This document shows, in pieces, positions 1-13,331 of a stretch of DNA of 64,000 bases. Made by a program: the position numbers and the translations under genes. How positions within the stretch are numbered: the first letter of the stretch is position 1; every line of letters starts with the position of its first letter. Under the pieces are notes generated by a model, which was not told where the DNA came from, did not search any database, and worked only from the letters and a program-made list of their open reading frames with translations. The stretch is taken from positions 77,104,267-77,168,266 of the forward strand of contig NC_063161.1 in the NCBI RefSeq assembly GCF_023159225.1. The letters are read 5' to 3'. The stretch is from Perognathus longimembris pacificus (Eukaryota; Chordata; Mammalia; Rodentia; Heteromyidae).

Positions 1-1289
1 TACTTTCCTTTGAGGTCCACAATGAAATCAGATGTGTATACCAGCTGTCTGTCTCTCACACACACCTCACACATACATATCATGTGATATATAGTAAACA
101 CTGTATATCTGAGAGACATTTGGAGCACACAGCTGAATACCTGGCAGTGATGTTGGGTTCTTTCTTTTCCAGCCCTGGAACCTCTTTGCAGCAGCCCTTG
201 TCAGTGCCTTTATTTTCTCAGGGCTACAAGGAAGTCTACCTGCCTCTTTAGTACCTCCTCTGTCTGTTAAAAATAGTATCTTGAAATGAACAAATCTGTC
301 CATAGAGATAGGATGTATGTGTAAGGCAAAGAAAGAGAACTAGGAGAAGATGTATTCTGGCTTCAAGTTCCTGAAACATTTTCTGCTCTGCACTGTCAGT
401 AACTAAAGATGGTGTCTTTGAAGACACAAAGCCCAATGTGCTCAGATGATGCCTTTGAAACCTGTACAACCTACAGCTCACAGATTCATCTCACAGCCGC
501 TTCTTCAGCTCCACTTTACCCAGTACTATTAAGCACTTGGACTCTTGTTCACATAAAAGATTAAAGAAATAATTTTCATGCCTCCAGATGGCATGAAAAT
601 AATAAGATAGACAAAATGCAAGTTTGCTTTGTAAGATTTCCTTGAATCAACACTAAAAGAATTAATAGAACCACTGTCTCTTGTGCATTTGAAACACTGC
701 AGTAGTAAAACAGCAATACTCCCTTACTACAGAGGTTATTTGCTAAGGATCACCCCCCTCCACCCTTGCAGTGGATGCTGGACACAGCCTAATATGTGCC
801 ATGTGTTCCTTTATATTCCCTGAAGTAGTGTTACACAGTACCAGAGTGAATCTGTTCTCCCATGCTGTATGCATGAGTGCCCCTGTCACATCACTGCCCT
901 TGAGCTTTGGGCAATCACTAAGTAAAAACGCTTACTTGAACACAAGCCTGAGACACTGTAGCAGCTGATCTAATAACCAAGGTGGCTACTGAGTGGCTAA
1001 CAGTCAAATGGCAAAGACAGCATGGATAACCAGCACAAAGGGGGTGTCATCCTGGACAGGATGCCATGAGATTTCATCACACTACTCAGAATAATATGTG
1101 ATGTACTTCTAGAATTTCTATTTAATACCTTTGGACCAGATCTGATTGTGGGAAACTGAAATTTTGGAAATTGAAAACATGGGGGAGGGAAAACCAAGAA
1201 AATAGTAAAAGTATTAGCAGACACGATGGTCTTTTCATGGCCAAGGAAATAGCTTATGGACTCAAGTTTCCATGTGCTTCAACAGATAA

Positions 1290-1450
1290 TTCCAGAACTG
1301 CCCTGAGGCAAGCATTATAATGATGCCAGCCTTATAAAGAGGGAAAGGGCAACACAAATTAGTGGTTTTGCCAGCATCGCAAGATTATCACATGTCAGAG
1401 CCAGAATCTGAACCCAGGCTATCTGAGTTCCAACATCACTCTTTTAGCTA
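1290..1450 (-). repeat. MIR SINE fragment
   Basis: The core reads as the reverse complement of the MIR core: CAGAGCCAGAATCTGAACCC, then a motif like CCAGGCTATCTGAGTTCC. Degraded, consistent with an ancient mammal-wide element. Confidence 0.65.
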
Positions 1451-1989
1451 GCATTTTCCACTGTCTCTTTCAAGGTTTTACCTATTATCTACTCCAAAAG
1501 ATGGTAAGAAGATAGGAAGATGATAAGAAAATGTTAATTAAGGGCATTTTAGAATTAAATTTTTTAATAAGTTGATGCTTTAAAAAATTCCACGATTACT
1601 GCAATTCCTTATTTCATCATGAGATCAAAGAAATGACTAAATCATATGCAGGACATTTACAATTTATTTAAATTTATATAGCATGTGTTAGATGAAGGCC
1701 AGGCACTAAATAACTAGATATTCTGCTCACAACCAAGGATCAGAGATAAGCCAAAGGCAGGTTGCCATTGCCTCCTTTCTCTCCAACTTTAATTAACTCA
1801 AGTACTGTTTTGCATTCATTTTCACAGATAAATTTTTCTTAAATGTACTTAAAATTTAACTCAGTTATGGTGATCCACAAACAGCAGATTCGAACCACAC
1901 TGACTTCTCTGCATACATCCATTTTAAATATAATTTAAAAGTTAATAAAATTGACAGTGAATTTGTTGGTTCAAAATCTTTGCCATGAA

Positions 1990-2095
1990 TATCCAAACTG
2001 GTAGCTCAAGCCTGAAATGCTAGCTCATTGAGAGGTGGAGGTCAGGGCATCATGGGTGAAAGATAGCCTAGACAGAACAAAAGAAAAAAAGCCTC
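1990..2095 (+). repeat. Degraded B1-like SINE
   Basis: A B1/7SL-like order is recognisable: GGTAGCTCAAGCCTGAAATG, then a GAGAGGTGGAGGTCAGGG-like motif and an A-rich tail. Strongly diverged. Confidence 0.5.
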
Positions 2096-2169
2096 CCAAA
2101 ATTTATAGACTCAGCCTTAATAAATGGCTGAAAAGAGCTTGTCATCCTGGGATACCAGGGAAGTACAAT

Positions 2170-2385
2170 AACTGAGCCTGGTGGCACGCAGTTGTGATCC
2201 CAGCAACATAGAGAGCACAAAGAGAAGGACTGTAGTTAGGCGGGCCTAGGCATAAAGTGAGGCCCAATCTCAAAAGTAATGCATGCAAAAAGGGGCTGGT
2301 GGTATGGCTCAAATGGTCAAGTGCTTACCTAGCAAATATGAGGCCATGAGTTCAAACCCCAGCACCACCAAACAAAATTAAAAAG
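2170..2385 (+). repeat. B1-dID type dimeric SINE
   Basis: The left part is B1-like (GAGCCTGGTGGCACGCAGTT, then TGATCCCAGCAACAT). The right part is an ID-like monomer (GGGGCTGGTGGTATGGCTCA with B box GAGTTCAAACCCC) ending in an A-rich tail. This order, B1 then dID, matches SINEs shared by geomyoids, beavers, squirrels and dormice. It is the apparent ancestral form of the dimers below. Confidence 0.65.
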
Positions 2386-3674
2386 TATTTGGCAAGGTAC
2401 AAGTTTTCAGGTAGAATACCAAATACTACAAAGTGGAGGTAGATGTAATTTAAATTGCTATGTTGGGCAATAATGGTTTTCCAATGCTAAAAGATAAGTG
2501 GTAAAATGATCATAAACAGAAACCCACAATTACTCAGCATAAGTAATTCTCAAAATTGCTTCATGCATAAGTGGATTCTTCACTATAAAATAAAGTACAC
2601 CCATTGTACATATTACCAAAAGACATAATTTATTTCTAAGATGTGTAATAATTTACCTCATCTAGTAATGAACAGGCAAGTCAAGATTGAAGAAGGAAGG
2701 ACTCATGCTCTCAAAGATAAATAAGTTCTCAGGATGCCTTCTCCTTTATAACCTTCCAAGGTAAAACAGTGTCATTCTATTAGTTACAAAAAAGACCAAA
2801 TACAAAAACATGAAGAAAAATCATACTTGTGAAGCATGAGCCATGCCAGTATGGCTTCTGGATCCTCAACTTTCTAATCTGTCCACAGCACATTTTTCCC
2901 AGGGGCCTTCCAATTTAGAGCTATGTGGAGAGCAAAACTGGACCTTTTCCCAACCAGGCTGTGGAGCTGAGCCCATTATGAACAGTTTTCACCCCAAGGT
3001 GATGAGAGCTATAAAAAGACAGCCTCCCAAATGCCTCTATTTCTTGCTCTTCCTCCTTATACTTGCCATGTGCTGTCTGTGCTTTGCCACTTTTTAAAAA
3101 ATCCATTTTGTACAAGAATTAGCATTTTCTTGACTCAACCTACTTTTGTGCTAGAATCTGGGGGAAAGTGCCCTCTGTGGCCATCCCATGGTGTCCTTTC
3201 TAGCTGTCTCTTTCTGTGTTTCAGTGGCATCTTACATCTTCACACTCTCTAAAAGCTGGTAATCCCTCAGAGATTGCTTCTTATCTTTCCTTTCTTGTAT
3301 CTTTCTCCCTGAAAGAGCTCATCCATTCACAGTTTCAAATACCACGTGGAGACTAAGACTCCCAGCTTTTATATCTTCAGCCCTGTCCTCCCTATAAGCT
3401 CCAAGCTAATGTATACACAAACATCTCATTGATATTTCTATCAAGATGCTTAATAAGCACCTCAAGCAATTTGACCCAGTTGCCTTCACTTCAATAAATA
3501 TGCACCCAAACTCAAGTCAGAAAAAAAGAGGATCCATTCTATCAATAAGACTTTTAAATCAACCTTTGACCTTTCACTTTAAGGTACCCTCTCTCCTCCA
3601 TTTCTCCTGTTCTGCTTTATCTAGCCTGCAGACACCTCTTTCTAGGACATTCACAAAGTCTTCTTACATATTCT

Positions 3675-4065
3675 CTTTCCATTTAAAAATATTTTATTAT
3701 CTTTAAATAGTTGTACAAAGGAGTTGCCATTCACTGAACATTTATGAATACAGTGTATCTTCCAACATTCTCACCCACCCCTTCCAACCCATCCCTACCT
3801 TACTTATCTTAGTTTTAGATTATATATTAAATTTTTTGCAATTTAGCAAAGCAGTTTGTGTGTACAATGCATCTTGATCTGTGTCATAGGTCAAAATCTT
3901 CATCCCCCTCCCTTTAACCAATCCCTTCCCTTATATTTCTCAATTCTGTGGTATGTATGAAGAATTCCTGCCCACATTCTCCCTTCTTCCCCCTGTATTC
4001 TTCTACACCTCTCCTTTCGATCTTTCCACCCCTCTTGCAAGTACCCATTTCCTGGTACTTATTTT
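3675..4065 (-). mobile_element. L1 3' UTR-like fragment
   Basis: On the minus strand the block is purine- and G-rich (L1 polypurine tract style) and ends with GTACAACTATTTAAAGATAA followed by an A-rich tail at the 3675 end. The composition and tail suggest an L1 3' end, but there is no ORF2 to confirm it. Confidence 0.45.
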
Positions 4066-4139
4066 GCTGGGCTTTGGCTTAGTCTTTTAAAAGATATGTA
4101 TGATAAAATATTATTTCTTTGTCATTAAGTGTCCATAAT

Positions 4140-4350
4140 AGAAAAATCAGTGGTTGCTGGATCCAGGGGAGAAATATTAAGAAGGACTAAAAATGGTTAT
4201 AGGATTTTGGGGGTGAGGAGAGGTGATAGTGGCATAGCTCCATGGCCCTGTGGACACACTAAAATTAGTGAAGTGGATGTTTTACAAGTTGAGTTTTATA
4301 GCAGATGTATTACCTCTGAAGTAAGCTCTTATTAAAAAAAATCAAGATTA
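4140..4350 (+). mobile_element. Ancient L1M 3' UTR fragment
   Basis: Order of motifs typical of old L1M 3' ends: ATCAGTGGTTGCTGGATCC, a G-rich stretch, TAAAATTAGTGAAGTGGATG, then CAAGTTGAGTTTTATAGCAG and a short A tail. Diverged. Confidence 0.5.
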
Positions 4351-5687
4351 CATGAGATGAAATATGATGAGATGGATATAACCCATTCATCAAGTTGTGA
4401 GCCCTGGGGAGCTAGAATCATTTTACTAATCTTTTTATTTGCAGAGCCTAGCACCAAGCTTACTAACCAACTGAGTGCAGACCTTGATACCAGGGGCTGT
4501 CACCTGGAAGAAGACACTCTAGACCTAAGGAGGTTTTCCTCAAGCAAAAGAAGTCCTGTGAGGTGGGCACCACCTTATTATCCTTGACTTTAATGGAGAG
4601 AGAACAAGAGCCTCCCTGAGCTCAAAGTACTCCCAGTGCCTAGGAGAAGTGCGATATATGGCTTCCTGGGGCAAAAGGTCAAACACAGGCCGCTTTGACC
4701 CTATCAACAGCTTCAATAGAGACCAACTTTTTCAGGAGCAATCATAAAAAAATGACCAGGAAGGTGACACTCAAGTGCTATAGTCCATTCTGAGTTCTAC
4801 CACTGATATTTTATTTGATTTTAAATCACTTAGCTCCTTTTTCTCCCATGCTGTCATTCACAAAATTGGTATGATAAGCTTTCCTCTGTTTACTAGCATG
4901 CCAGGAAGACTGAGAGCAGAAAGATAAGGAAATCTAGTGCCTCTACATCATTTGCATAAGCCACACATTGCTCACCCCTGCTTCTAGAGATATCATCCTA
5001 CTAAGGATAGTAGCTTCCTCCACTCCTTACAGCAATCCTGCCCACAAGCAACAGGCAGACTATCTTCATGTCAGGCATTCACTGGACTAGTTTGACCCTT
5101 CTCCATTGTTTGTGTCATGTATTCAGTGGGGCCTGCTAGGAATTAGAAAATGACAGAAGACAGATGGCTCTCAAGCTCACTGACACCCCCCATCCAGTGT
5201 ACTCCTGACCCTGTTCTGTGCCCCACATATTTCCCTTTCTCTTTCAGACAGTGACTCTCTTCAGTTCCAAACACTCTTGCCCTGGAGTGTTTGTACCCTG
5301 GATAGACATTTCCAGCAAACTTCAAGTAGCTGTCACCTACTAAACACTCTACCCTCATTGTGCCTCAGTGGCCACTCCATGACCTCCTCCATAGTACCAA
5401 TCCTGAAGGGTACCAGTACCCTGTTGTTGGAGAAGAGTACAGCTTTTCAGACCTAGAGTCCTTCTCCAGTGATGACAGAAGCTTCTCTTTTCCTCATTTA
5501 TGCAAGTGAATTTAACAGTAATACCAAATAATTCTGCCCAACGTCCCTGGATAAAGCCAGGCAAGACCACAGCCATCATGATGTAGAACCCAGTGACCTT
5601 GGCTGTTCATGGTTGTACAGATGACAGGCATCATAGTCTTTGTATGACTAATTACCACAACACAATCTTCCTATTTCTTTCTTTCCT

Positions 5688-5905
5688 TTTTTTTTTGGTG
5701 GGGGGGCGGGGAGTTGGTCATAGGACTTGAACTCAAGGCTGGTGCTCTACCACTTTGAGCCACAGTGCCACTTCCGTTTTTCTGGTGGTTAATTGAAGAT
5801 AAGAGGCTCACAGACTTTCCTGCCCAAGCTGGTTTTGAACCACGATCCTCAGATCCAACTTTCTAAGTAACCAATATTACAGGTGTGAGCCACCAGTGCC
5901 TGGCA
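5688..5905 (-). repeat. B1/Geo dimeric SINE
   Basis: Reverse orientation: T-rich tail, Geo half (GCTGGTGCTCTACCACTTTG, GAGCCACAGTGCCACTTC), linker GGTTAATTGAAGATAAGAGG, then the B1 half ending AGGTGTGAGCCACCAGTGCC. Confidence 0.75.
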
Positions 5906-6559
5906 AGTCTTCCTATTTCTCATTCTAGCAATAGCTCTTTGGCCTCCATTAAAACATATTTGGGGATTTGGTGCTTCCAGAGTTAATTCTCTAGGATAAC
6001 CTGAGGATAATTACACAATTCCTAAATGAATGAAGAAAGGAATGAAGAATTAGGGAACGGTAGCATGTCATTGAAAATCCAAACAAGAAGCAGCTTCTAT
6101 TTAAGTCATTTATATTTGCTTGTAGAATGAACTGTATATGAGATAGATGCACAGTTGTGATGCCTTCCTAATTATTCTGACTGGCCTACAGCTCCCAAGG
6201 AGCTCAATGAGGTAAAAAGGGAAGGGGAACGGGGAAAGGACAGTGGAGAAGACATAATTCCATACAGTTCACATTACAAGGTACTACTAACCAAGGGCTG
6301 AAAAATCGTTCTGTAAAAATCATCTGAAAACGTAAAGTTCCAAAGGAGATGAGGAATAGTTGACTCTGAATACTAATGAATACTCATGTGTATAATTAGT
6401 GAGCATAATGAGCAGAGGTGGGCGTGATGATAACAGTGCCACCACTCTGCGTTTACTTTACAGGTTAGAATGTGTTTTCGCACCTGTGATTTTATTCACT
6501 AAATAAACATTCCCAGTCCAAATTCCATGAGTTTAGTAGCGTGGCTACTACTGTCTTCA

Positions 6560-6675
6560 TGTGAGATGTCCCACTGTCAACTTTGTTGAGAATACTTAAC
6601 CCATCTGTGCAAGGTCACAGACACGAAGATTCAGGACTGTGACTAAAACTTGAGTCTCAGTCCAGTGTACTATGT
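6560..6675 (-). repeat. MIR SINE fragment
   Basis: Contains CTTAACCCATCTGTGCAAGG and TCACAGACACGAAGATTCAG followed by a diverged core, the reverse complement of the MIR 3' half. Degraded. Confidence 0.45.
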
Positions 6676-6742
6676 TCCATACCATCTCTCTAGAACAAGT
6701 CATGTCCTACTATTTTGTTCTTTCAAGAAATACTCTTCCCTA

Positions 6743-6812
6743 ACATATGAAACTGTAACCTCTCTGTACATTACTTTGCCAATAAGAAAAAATAAATGGA
6801 AAAAAAAGAAAT
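6743..6812 (+). mobile_element. Short L1 3' end
   Basis: GAAACTGTAACCTCTCTGTA followed by a CAATAAGAAAA-type tail matches the terminal motif of the L1 copies near 46250 and 47790 in this window. Confidence 0.6.
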
Positions 6813-8433
6813 ACCCATCTATTCATTTAATAACTAGTCACTGTTTACTCTGGTCAATCACGGGGATCAGTTGTTGAGTCTTCAGAGACAGAGACAACCT
6901 TCTCCTTGCATCAACTGATTATTATAGTTAGCACAAATGACACATGATATGCAAGGAATACAGAGAGCCACAGAGAAACATAGTTTTATAGCACATACTA
7001 TACATGCATTTAAGAGGCCTCCTGCCCATCACTGTTGCCCTTTTACTGCATAATGCAGACACAAACTGAAGAGCTCAGAAAGAGAAAGGTATGATTCAAC
7101 TAACACACTCCAGGACTGGCAACTTCAGAATTTATTGCTCATTAAAACTGTATTTTAATTATCCTAGTTTTAATTAAAGCATTATGTGGGGCTGGTGAAA
7201 TGCAATTATGTGCAACTGACTTAAGATGTATAATAGGCTAATATTTGTAAAGAAATGCATTATTGTCACTCGATCTGCTCATGTAAAATGAAGTGGTATT
7301 TTATTTCGAATGAAAAATTGGTACATAGAATATTAAACTCTTGTCATTAAAGTTAAACACTACACTGCCAACTCAAATGGAACCAAGTAATTGGAAGAGC
7401 CCCTCCCAGGGCTGCTCATCTAGCACAGGAGGGTCTCCCTGTCTGGCACAGACTTTTCCAGTGATAGGTGCTCCGTTCCCTACTTGCAGCTGCCAATGAG
7501 CAGCTCCAAAAGACAATGTGAATGACCCCCATTACTGCAAGTGTACAGCAAGATGATGGAGACCTCAAACTTAAACACCTGCCTCCTGCTAGCTACAGCC
7601 CACATCCTGATCTAATATCATTTATGGGGTAACCCTTCATCAACCTCCCTGACAATCTGACAGAAAATATGAAATTCGCAGTCTCAGGTACCTCACACAA
7701 TGCACAGTGAGGCTCTGGTGTAAAGCACAAGCATGGGGAATTGTAGTCAGACGGCAGAAGCTATTCATTAAAGCAATATAATGCTTTCAATCTTCCTCTT
7801 ACCCACTTTGATGGACACTAATTTGCTGCAGGATAATATTAGCTCAGACAATGGAAATCTCACTGTGCCCCCTCCTCGTAGATGGGCTGGCACCATCTAT
7901 ACCAAAATACCATTCTAGACTTTAGAGACCAGGACTCAGAGATGCAACAGTGACATTTTACAGGAACTAGGTCAGTCTGGGAAGGGGTAATGTGTCTGTG
8001 CTCCAGAAAATTCCTTAGCTCAGGGATCCTCCCTCCTACCCAGCCTGTAGTGAATCACAGAAGACACCTATAGGCATATATATAAGCCTACAGCCATATC
8101 TATATATGGTACAACTGCACAGAGCCTCCTCAGCTTAAGCACTGGATGTATCTTCTGATACACTCTGTTCACCTTACTGACACTGGGTGCCATATGACTT
8201 CCTTGCTCTTTATGTTCTAAATCTCACAGCTACTCCAGCAGACCAGGCTCAGTCCTGAGGCTCTGTAAATAAAGTGAACACAGCGGGATGCACACCCCTA
8301 GGGGAAATTCCAAGGGGCCAGGTGTTGGGGGAGAAACGACCACAGGGACAGTTCTGGGAGGTCTTCAGGCTGTCTGATCCTGAGTGCATTATCTTCATTT
8401 TAACCCCACTTCTGTATATCAGCTTGGCTGGCA

Positions 8434-8460
8434 TGTGTGTGTGTGTGTGTGTGTGTGTGT
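8434..8460 (+). repeat. (TG)n microsatellite
   Basis: Uninterrupted TG dinucleotides, continued to about 8500 by imperfect CA/CG-rich alternating purine-pyrimidine sequence. This accounts for the overlapping long open frames on both strands here. Confidence 0.95.
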
Positions 8461-8532
8461 ACACGCACGCACACGAGCCTGCACACGTATGTGCATGTAT
8501 GCACGCACATGGGGGCACCTGTGTTGTCCCTT

Positions 8533-8720
8533 AGTTTTTTTTCCCCTCTAAGTTAGCACTGTATTTCTTGAGCCAAAGCTTCTCTAGCTGCTTTGTTGGT
8601 GGTTAATTGGAGATAACAGTTCCACAGACTTTTCTGTCTGGGCTAGCTTCAAACCATGATCCTTGGATCTTAGCCGCCTGAGTATCTAGGATTACAGGCA
8701 TGAGCCACAGGTACCCAGCT
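8533..8720 (-). repeat. B1/Geo dimeric SINE, truncated
   Basis: Reverse orientation: T-rich tail, a shortened Geo half, linker GGTTAATTGGAGATAACAGT, and the B1 half ending GGATTACAGGCATGAGCCAC. Confidence 0.7.
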
Positions 8721-9184
8721 CTTTCTGATGGTCTTATTCTATTTTCTTTCCCATTATTCTCATGAGCTATCATCTTATTTCTGTTCTTTTAAACGTATGG
8801 CTACTTTTAAGATCTTTGTCTTTCTAGTTCCACAGTATACTTTAGTATATTTAGATTTGTATTTATTTTCATTATCCTACTTGGAATTAACTCCACTTCT
8901 TGACTATAAAGATACATTGTTTTGGGAGGTATCATAGCCATGTTCTTTCCCAACATCATTTATCCCCTGTGCTCACCATTCCTTTTGGAATCATCTCGTG
9001 TCTATTAATGGTCCTATCTTCACTATCTTGGCCTTTCTTCCATATATTCTCTCAGTTATATCTCTGTGCTTTCTTCTGAGTATTTTCTTCATATCTAACA
9101 GCAAGAATTTTCATCTTACTGCATATTATTTACTTCATTTGTTCAATTGACTTTGTAAATAAATGAATACACTTTTCACTGTAA

Positions 9185-10235
9185 GAAGTCTGAAAAGATG
9201 TTCAACATCATTCATCATAAAGGAAAATGAAGATTAAAAACTCAATAGAATATCATTATTACCTACTGTGATGGTTAAAAAGTAGGGATGATAGTAAATG
9301 GCAATAAGGAGTAGAGAAGGAGGTCATTTAAATGTTCCTGAGAGTATATAAGATGACACAGCCATTCTAAAAGAAACTTTGTCTATTTTCTAGACAAATA
9401 GGAAATATTAAACACACAACTCCCATGCAGCCCACAGGGGCATTTATCCCAGACTCATAAATTCTTCCATTCCCACAAAAATCTGTACAGGAGTGTTCAT
9501 AATGGCTTTATTCTCAAACTGCATAAAACCCAGGTGTCTTTCACAGGGCAATAATTACATAAACTGTAGTATATCCACAGCAAGAAACACTGGAAAACAA
9601 CAAGGCACCATCTACTGATATGTGCGGTAACTTAGATAATAATGCTGAGTGGAAAAACCGGCTCCAAAAGATCACAATATGGACAATTCCACTTACATAG
9701 CATTCTTGAAATGATAAAAATGATTGAAACTCAAACAGATTAGTGGTCCAGGATTCAGGGAGAGAGGGTGAGGCAGGAGGAAAGCAGTAGTGGCGATAAA
9801 AGAGCAATAGTGGCAATAAAAGGGTTTGTGAATGTGAATGGTTTGTGTCACCACCCTATCAACATCAGTTTGCTGGCTGTGACATGGCACCAGTTTTGCA
9901 AGATTTCAGCACTTGTAGAAACTGGTTAAGGGGTACATAGGACCCGCTCAGCTGATTTCTTTTAACAGTAGATAAATCTAAGATCATTTCAAAATACTGT
10001 TGAATTCAGAGGGAAAGAAATTCTAAAGGATGTGGTTTTCTGGGATTGCAGGGATGGGGAGTTAGTGTTGAACAAGTACAGAGTTCTTGTTCTGCCAAGT
10101 GAAGTATTCTGGAGGTGGAGGGCATGGAAGGTGGCACTATAATGTGAATATGCTTAATGCAACTAAAATGTGCACTCAACACAGGTTAAAATGGTCAGTT
10201 TTATGTTGTATGCATTTTATCAATTTACTTTTTTC
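9185..10235 (+). mobile_element. Ancient L1M fragment (ORF2 end and 3' UTR)
   Basis: Follows the order of the old L1 ORF2 C-terminus and 3' UTR: GATGTTCAACATCATTCATC, then a motif like TACAGGAGTGTTCATAATGG, then AGTGGTCCAGGATTCAGGGA, then GTTAAAATGGTCAGTTTTAT with ATGTTGTATGCATTTTATCA at the end. Multiple stops and indels show it is long dead. Confidence 0.75.
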
Positions 10236-10559
10236 CTCCAAAAGAGGAGAGGAGGATCGTCTTCCAAACACTTTCCATTGTATACAGAATTCCTTCCCTC
10301 TATATAAAGAACAAAATCCATATTCCTTCTCATTGTATACAGAATCAAATTCAGATACCTTTACAGTTTCTGAAGTCTACAGAACCTTGAGCTGCCTCTC
10401 TGTCCACCTGTCTGTCCCTTTCTCACAATACATCTCTGACCTTACCACAGACTCTTCAGTTTAGCAAAACCATCAAACTCTTTCCTGCCCCTTTACCTAC
10501 AATTTTCACCCTTTGCATCTGTGCATGGTTGGCTGTCCTCAGCTTTAGATTTTACCTTG

Positions 10560-10730
10560 AGAAGGAAGCACAGTGTAAAGAACAAGTATGGACTTGGGAC
10601 ACCAAGAGTGCTCACACTGCCTGGCTATTGACGTCTCTAAGCCTTTCTTCTCACTAATAAAGCAATATCCGCTCATTGGGCTGCTGTGAGGATTAAATAA
10701 ATCATTATATACAAAAAACCTCCTGGGATT
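10560..10730 (+). repeat. MIR SINE fragment
   Basis: Forward MIR order: a CTCACACTGCCTGGCTATTG-like core and TCTCTAAGCCTTTCTTCTCA, then GGGCTGCTGTGAGGATTAAA. Ancient. Confidence 0.65.
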
Positions 10731-10889
10731 TAAAAATTGTTTATTATTATTTAATATCATATTGAGAATATCACAGAAATCATGTTGAGTAAATGAAGCC
10801 AGTAGCAAAGATTTCCATTCGATTTCATTTTTATGAAATTCTACAAAACATTAAAAAAAAAGTACTAATCTATGGTAGGGGACATTACC

Positions 10890-11165
10890 TCAGTGGAGGA
10901 CAGATGGGGAAGGGGTTGTAGGGGCTCTCCAGTGGATGAGATGGGGCCTTAGTGGAGGGTGGCTGGGGATGGGCGAAGGTCTTCACTGAACAGGATAGTA
11001 ACAGTGGAGGGTGGCTGGGGATGGGGCTACAGGAGGTCTCCACTGGATGGAACTGGATTTTATTCTATGTACAGAGGGAAGGATTCCGGATTGTATTCTG
11101 TATACAGTGAAGGATAGCTGGGGAAGGACTATGGGAGGTCTTCACTGGATGAGATAAGATTACTT
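10890..11165 (+). repeat. Degenerate GC-rich minisatellite
   Basis: A unit beginning CAGTGGAGGGTGGCTGGGGA and closing GGTCTCCACTGGATGAGAT recurs starting near 10891, 10950, 11002 and 11105. Spacing is 52-60 bp, with the last gap about twice that and holding a diverged unit. The copies differ from each other at many sites, so the array is old. Confidence 0.7.
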
Positions 11166-11544
11166 CTGAGAGCACAGCTGCTAAATTCCATCCACCTGTG
11201 TGCATTCTGTGTGTAAACTATAATTTGAAAAAGGGGGTTTTAAATGCCATCTTACAAACAGCCTTCCTTAACCCTGAACTTAAAGGTGCCTATCCTCAGC
11301 TCTGTACTTGCTGTCCCTCGCAGTGCTTGTACACTCAGCCCCCACTTCCCACCTGAACCCACCCTGCTTATTAAGCTGTGTACACACTAGCCCTCAGTCT
11401 TTTCCACTGAAGCACTTTCAAAGCCTCTTTCTTTTCAGGCTTAGCAGCCTGAACAGCACCTTGCACTAAATGCTCAGTAAACACCTGTGGCCTGTGTGGG
11501 AGAAAGGAGAGAAAGAAGGTGAGCCTTTTAGGCTAGCACTATTT

Positions 11545-11690
11545 ATGAATATTAATACTACTGCTGAATGAGAGCAATGCCGACATAGGCAACACCACTT
11601 CCTCATAGCTGACATGAAAACAGAGAAGCAAAGGTAGACCAAGCAATGTGCCCAAGGTTGGAGTTACAGTGGAAGCTGGCTTGGAACTTT
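11545..11690 (-). repeat. MIR SINE fragment
   Basis: Reverse orientation MIR-like order: AAAACAGAGAAGCAAAGGTA, then a GCAATGTGCCCAAGGTTGGA motif, corresponding to the GACCTTGGGCAAGT region of MIR. Confidence 0.55.
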
Positions 11691-13331
11691 TATCTCTTAT
11701 CTTGGACCTATACTAAGTATGGCTCAGTTCACACCAAGATACACTCTATAAACACTCACAAAATGCCTATGAAACATGAACATTTTAAAAGCCCATTATT
11801 TTGTAAAGCTCAATCCACTATAAAAATGTTATTACAACCAGATCTACCTCATCAAAGCATTAAGTTGTGACTTTCAATACAAGCACTAATTTAAACAAAT
11901 CTTTTTTGGAGCAATTGCAACAGGATGGTAATAAGTTAATGGAGGCTTCTAAGTCACTTGGGATGCTGTTTACTGCCCACACCTCACAGTCCATAGCCTA
12001 TGGGCAAGCCGTCCATTGCCAAGCTCGCTGCAGCTTTGAAATATTTAATCTGTCAACTTATTACAACTTGCATATTCTATGTACAGGAACACTTGTGCTC
12101 CCACATTACTGTCAGATGGGCTGCAGGATGCAATTTGGGCACACAAAAAAAACTGCAATTAAGCAAAAGAATGGCACCATACAGACCAAGTTTTTGCGTC
12201 CTAATCTGATAACTGCTGGCATAAATTACCTCCTGGAGGTAAGAAAAATACTGCAAGGCATCAAGATTCTCGTTTCATAATTTGAGAAATGAAAAGGAAC
12301 AAAGAAAATATATTTGAGCCAAAATAGCACACAAGAATTTTATTTTCAAATTAGACCATATTTGTAAGACAAAGCTATGCTCATCTTTTGATATGCAAAG
12401 ATAGCAAATTAACTGTTTGAAATCAGAAAACCCAGAAAAATAAACAGGCAGTCTTTCCTCTTCTGAAATAAATAAAACCCATAATTATCTATTCAAAATT
12501 CCCAATATAACTTATCCTCAATTCTTTCAAAATATAATTTGCCCTTCCAAGATATTTTTCTGTGTCAACAGCCTTCTCCTCTTGAGATCTTTTGCTCTTC
12601 CGGAGTTCCTGTTCAGCCAAGGAGTTTCACATTGATTTCTGACTCAGTCCATTCACTCATGCAGCACATCAGTTCTGTGACCCATCAGGTCACACAGCTA
12701 AGACATTTAGGTGGCCAACGGCCATGGGAAAGAGTTAGTATGAGCAGAAGACTATGTGAGTGAATGAACGGACAGGACCTGATCACTTAACTCACGATAG
12801 AACAATCAGGATTCTAAGACCTATAAAGTTTCTTATTTTGTCTCTTGACAAAGTCCTAAGTCTTAGGATATTGGTGTTAAAGAGTCCAAGCATTACAAAG
12901 AGCACTGCAAAGAGGTGTCACAAAGAATTCAGTGACCTCTACTGCATACCTAACACAAGGAATGGTTATCCTTTCTCCTCCCAGAGGGGAGTACAAACAG
13001 CTGGGGAGAGCAAGACCACTGTCCCCTGGAAGGTACAGGTCACAGACACAGGACATGACTCACAATGTGTATTCAGGCACATGCCAGTAATAGGGTATAG
13101 GCAGTAGACTGCCCTTTTCCTTTTGGCCTGTCTTCCTACCTGTATTAGTTCTTTGTTGCTTCACCAATCTTAATTCCCCTCTGTCATGTACCCTAACCCT
13201 TCCCTAAGTTCCAGAAATTAGAACCTTGATTCTCTGGAAGGCCCTGTTCATTTTCACCCTGATGCCTATACCATGGATGTAACCCTGGTTACTGCTGAAT
13301 CCTCTCCCGCAGGGTTGTTTCTGTTATTTTC

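Noticed and set aside
8249..8534. Overlapping Cys/His-rich open frames on both strands
   Set aside because: They are produced by translation of the TG/CA microsatellite.
10890..11165. CRISPR-like array
   Set aside because: The genome is mammalian, the repeats are diverged and there are no unique equal-length spacers. It is a minisatellite.
11867..12280. 137-codon open frame on the plus strand
   Set aside because: Low-information peptide with no domain and no supporting signals. The overlapping alternative frame is equally open.
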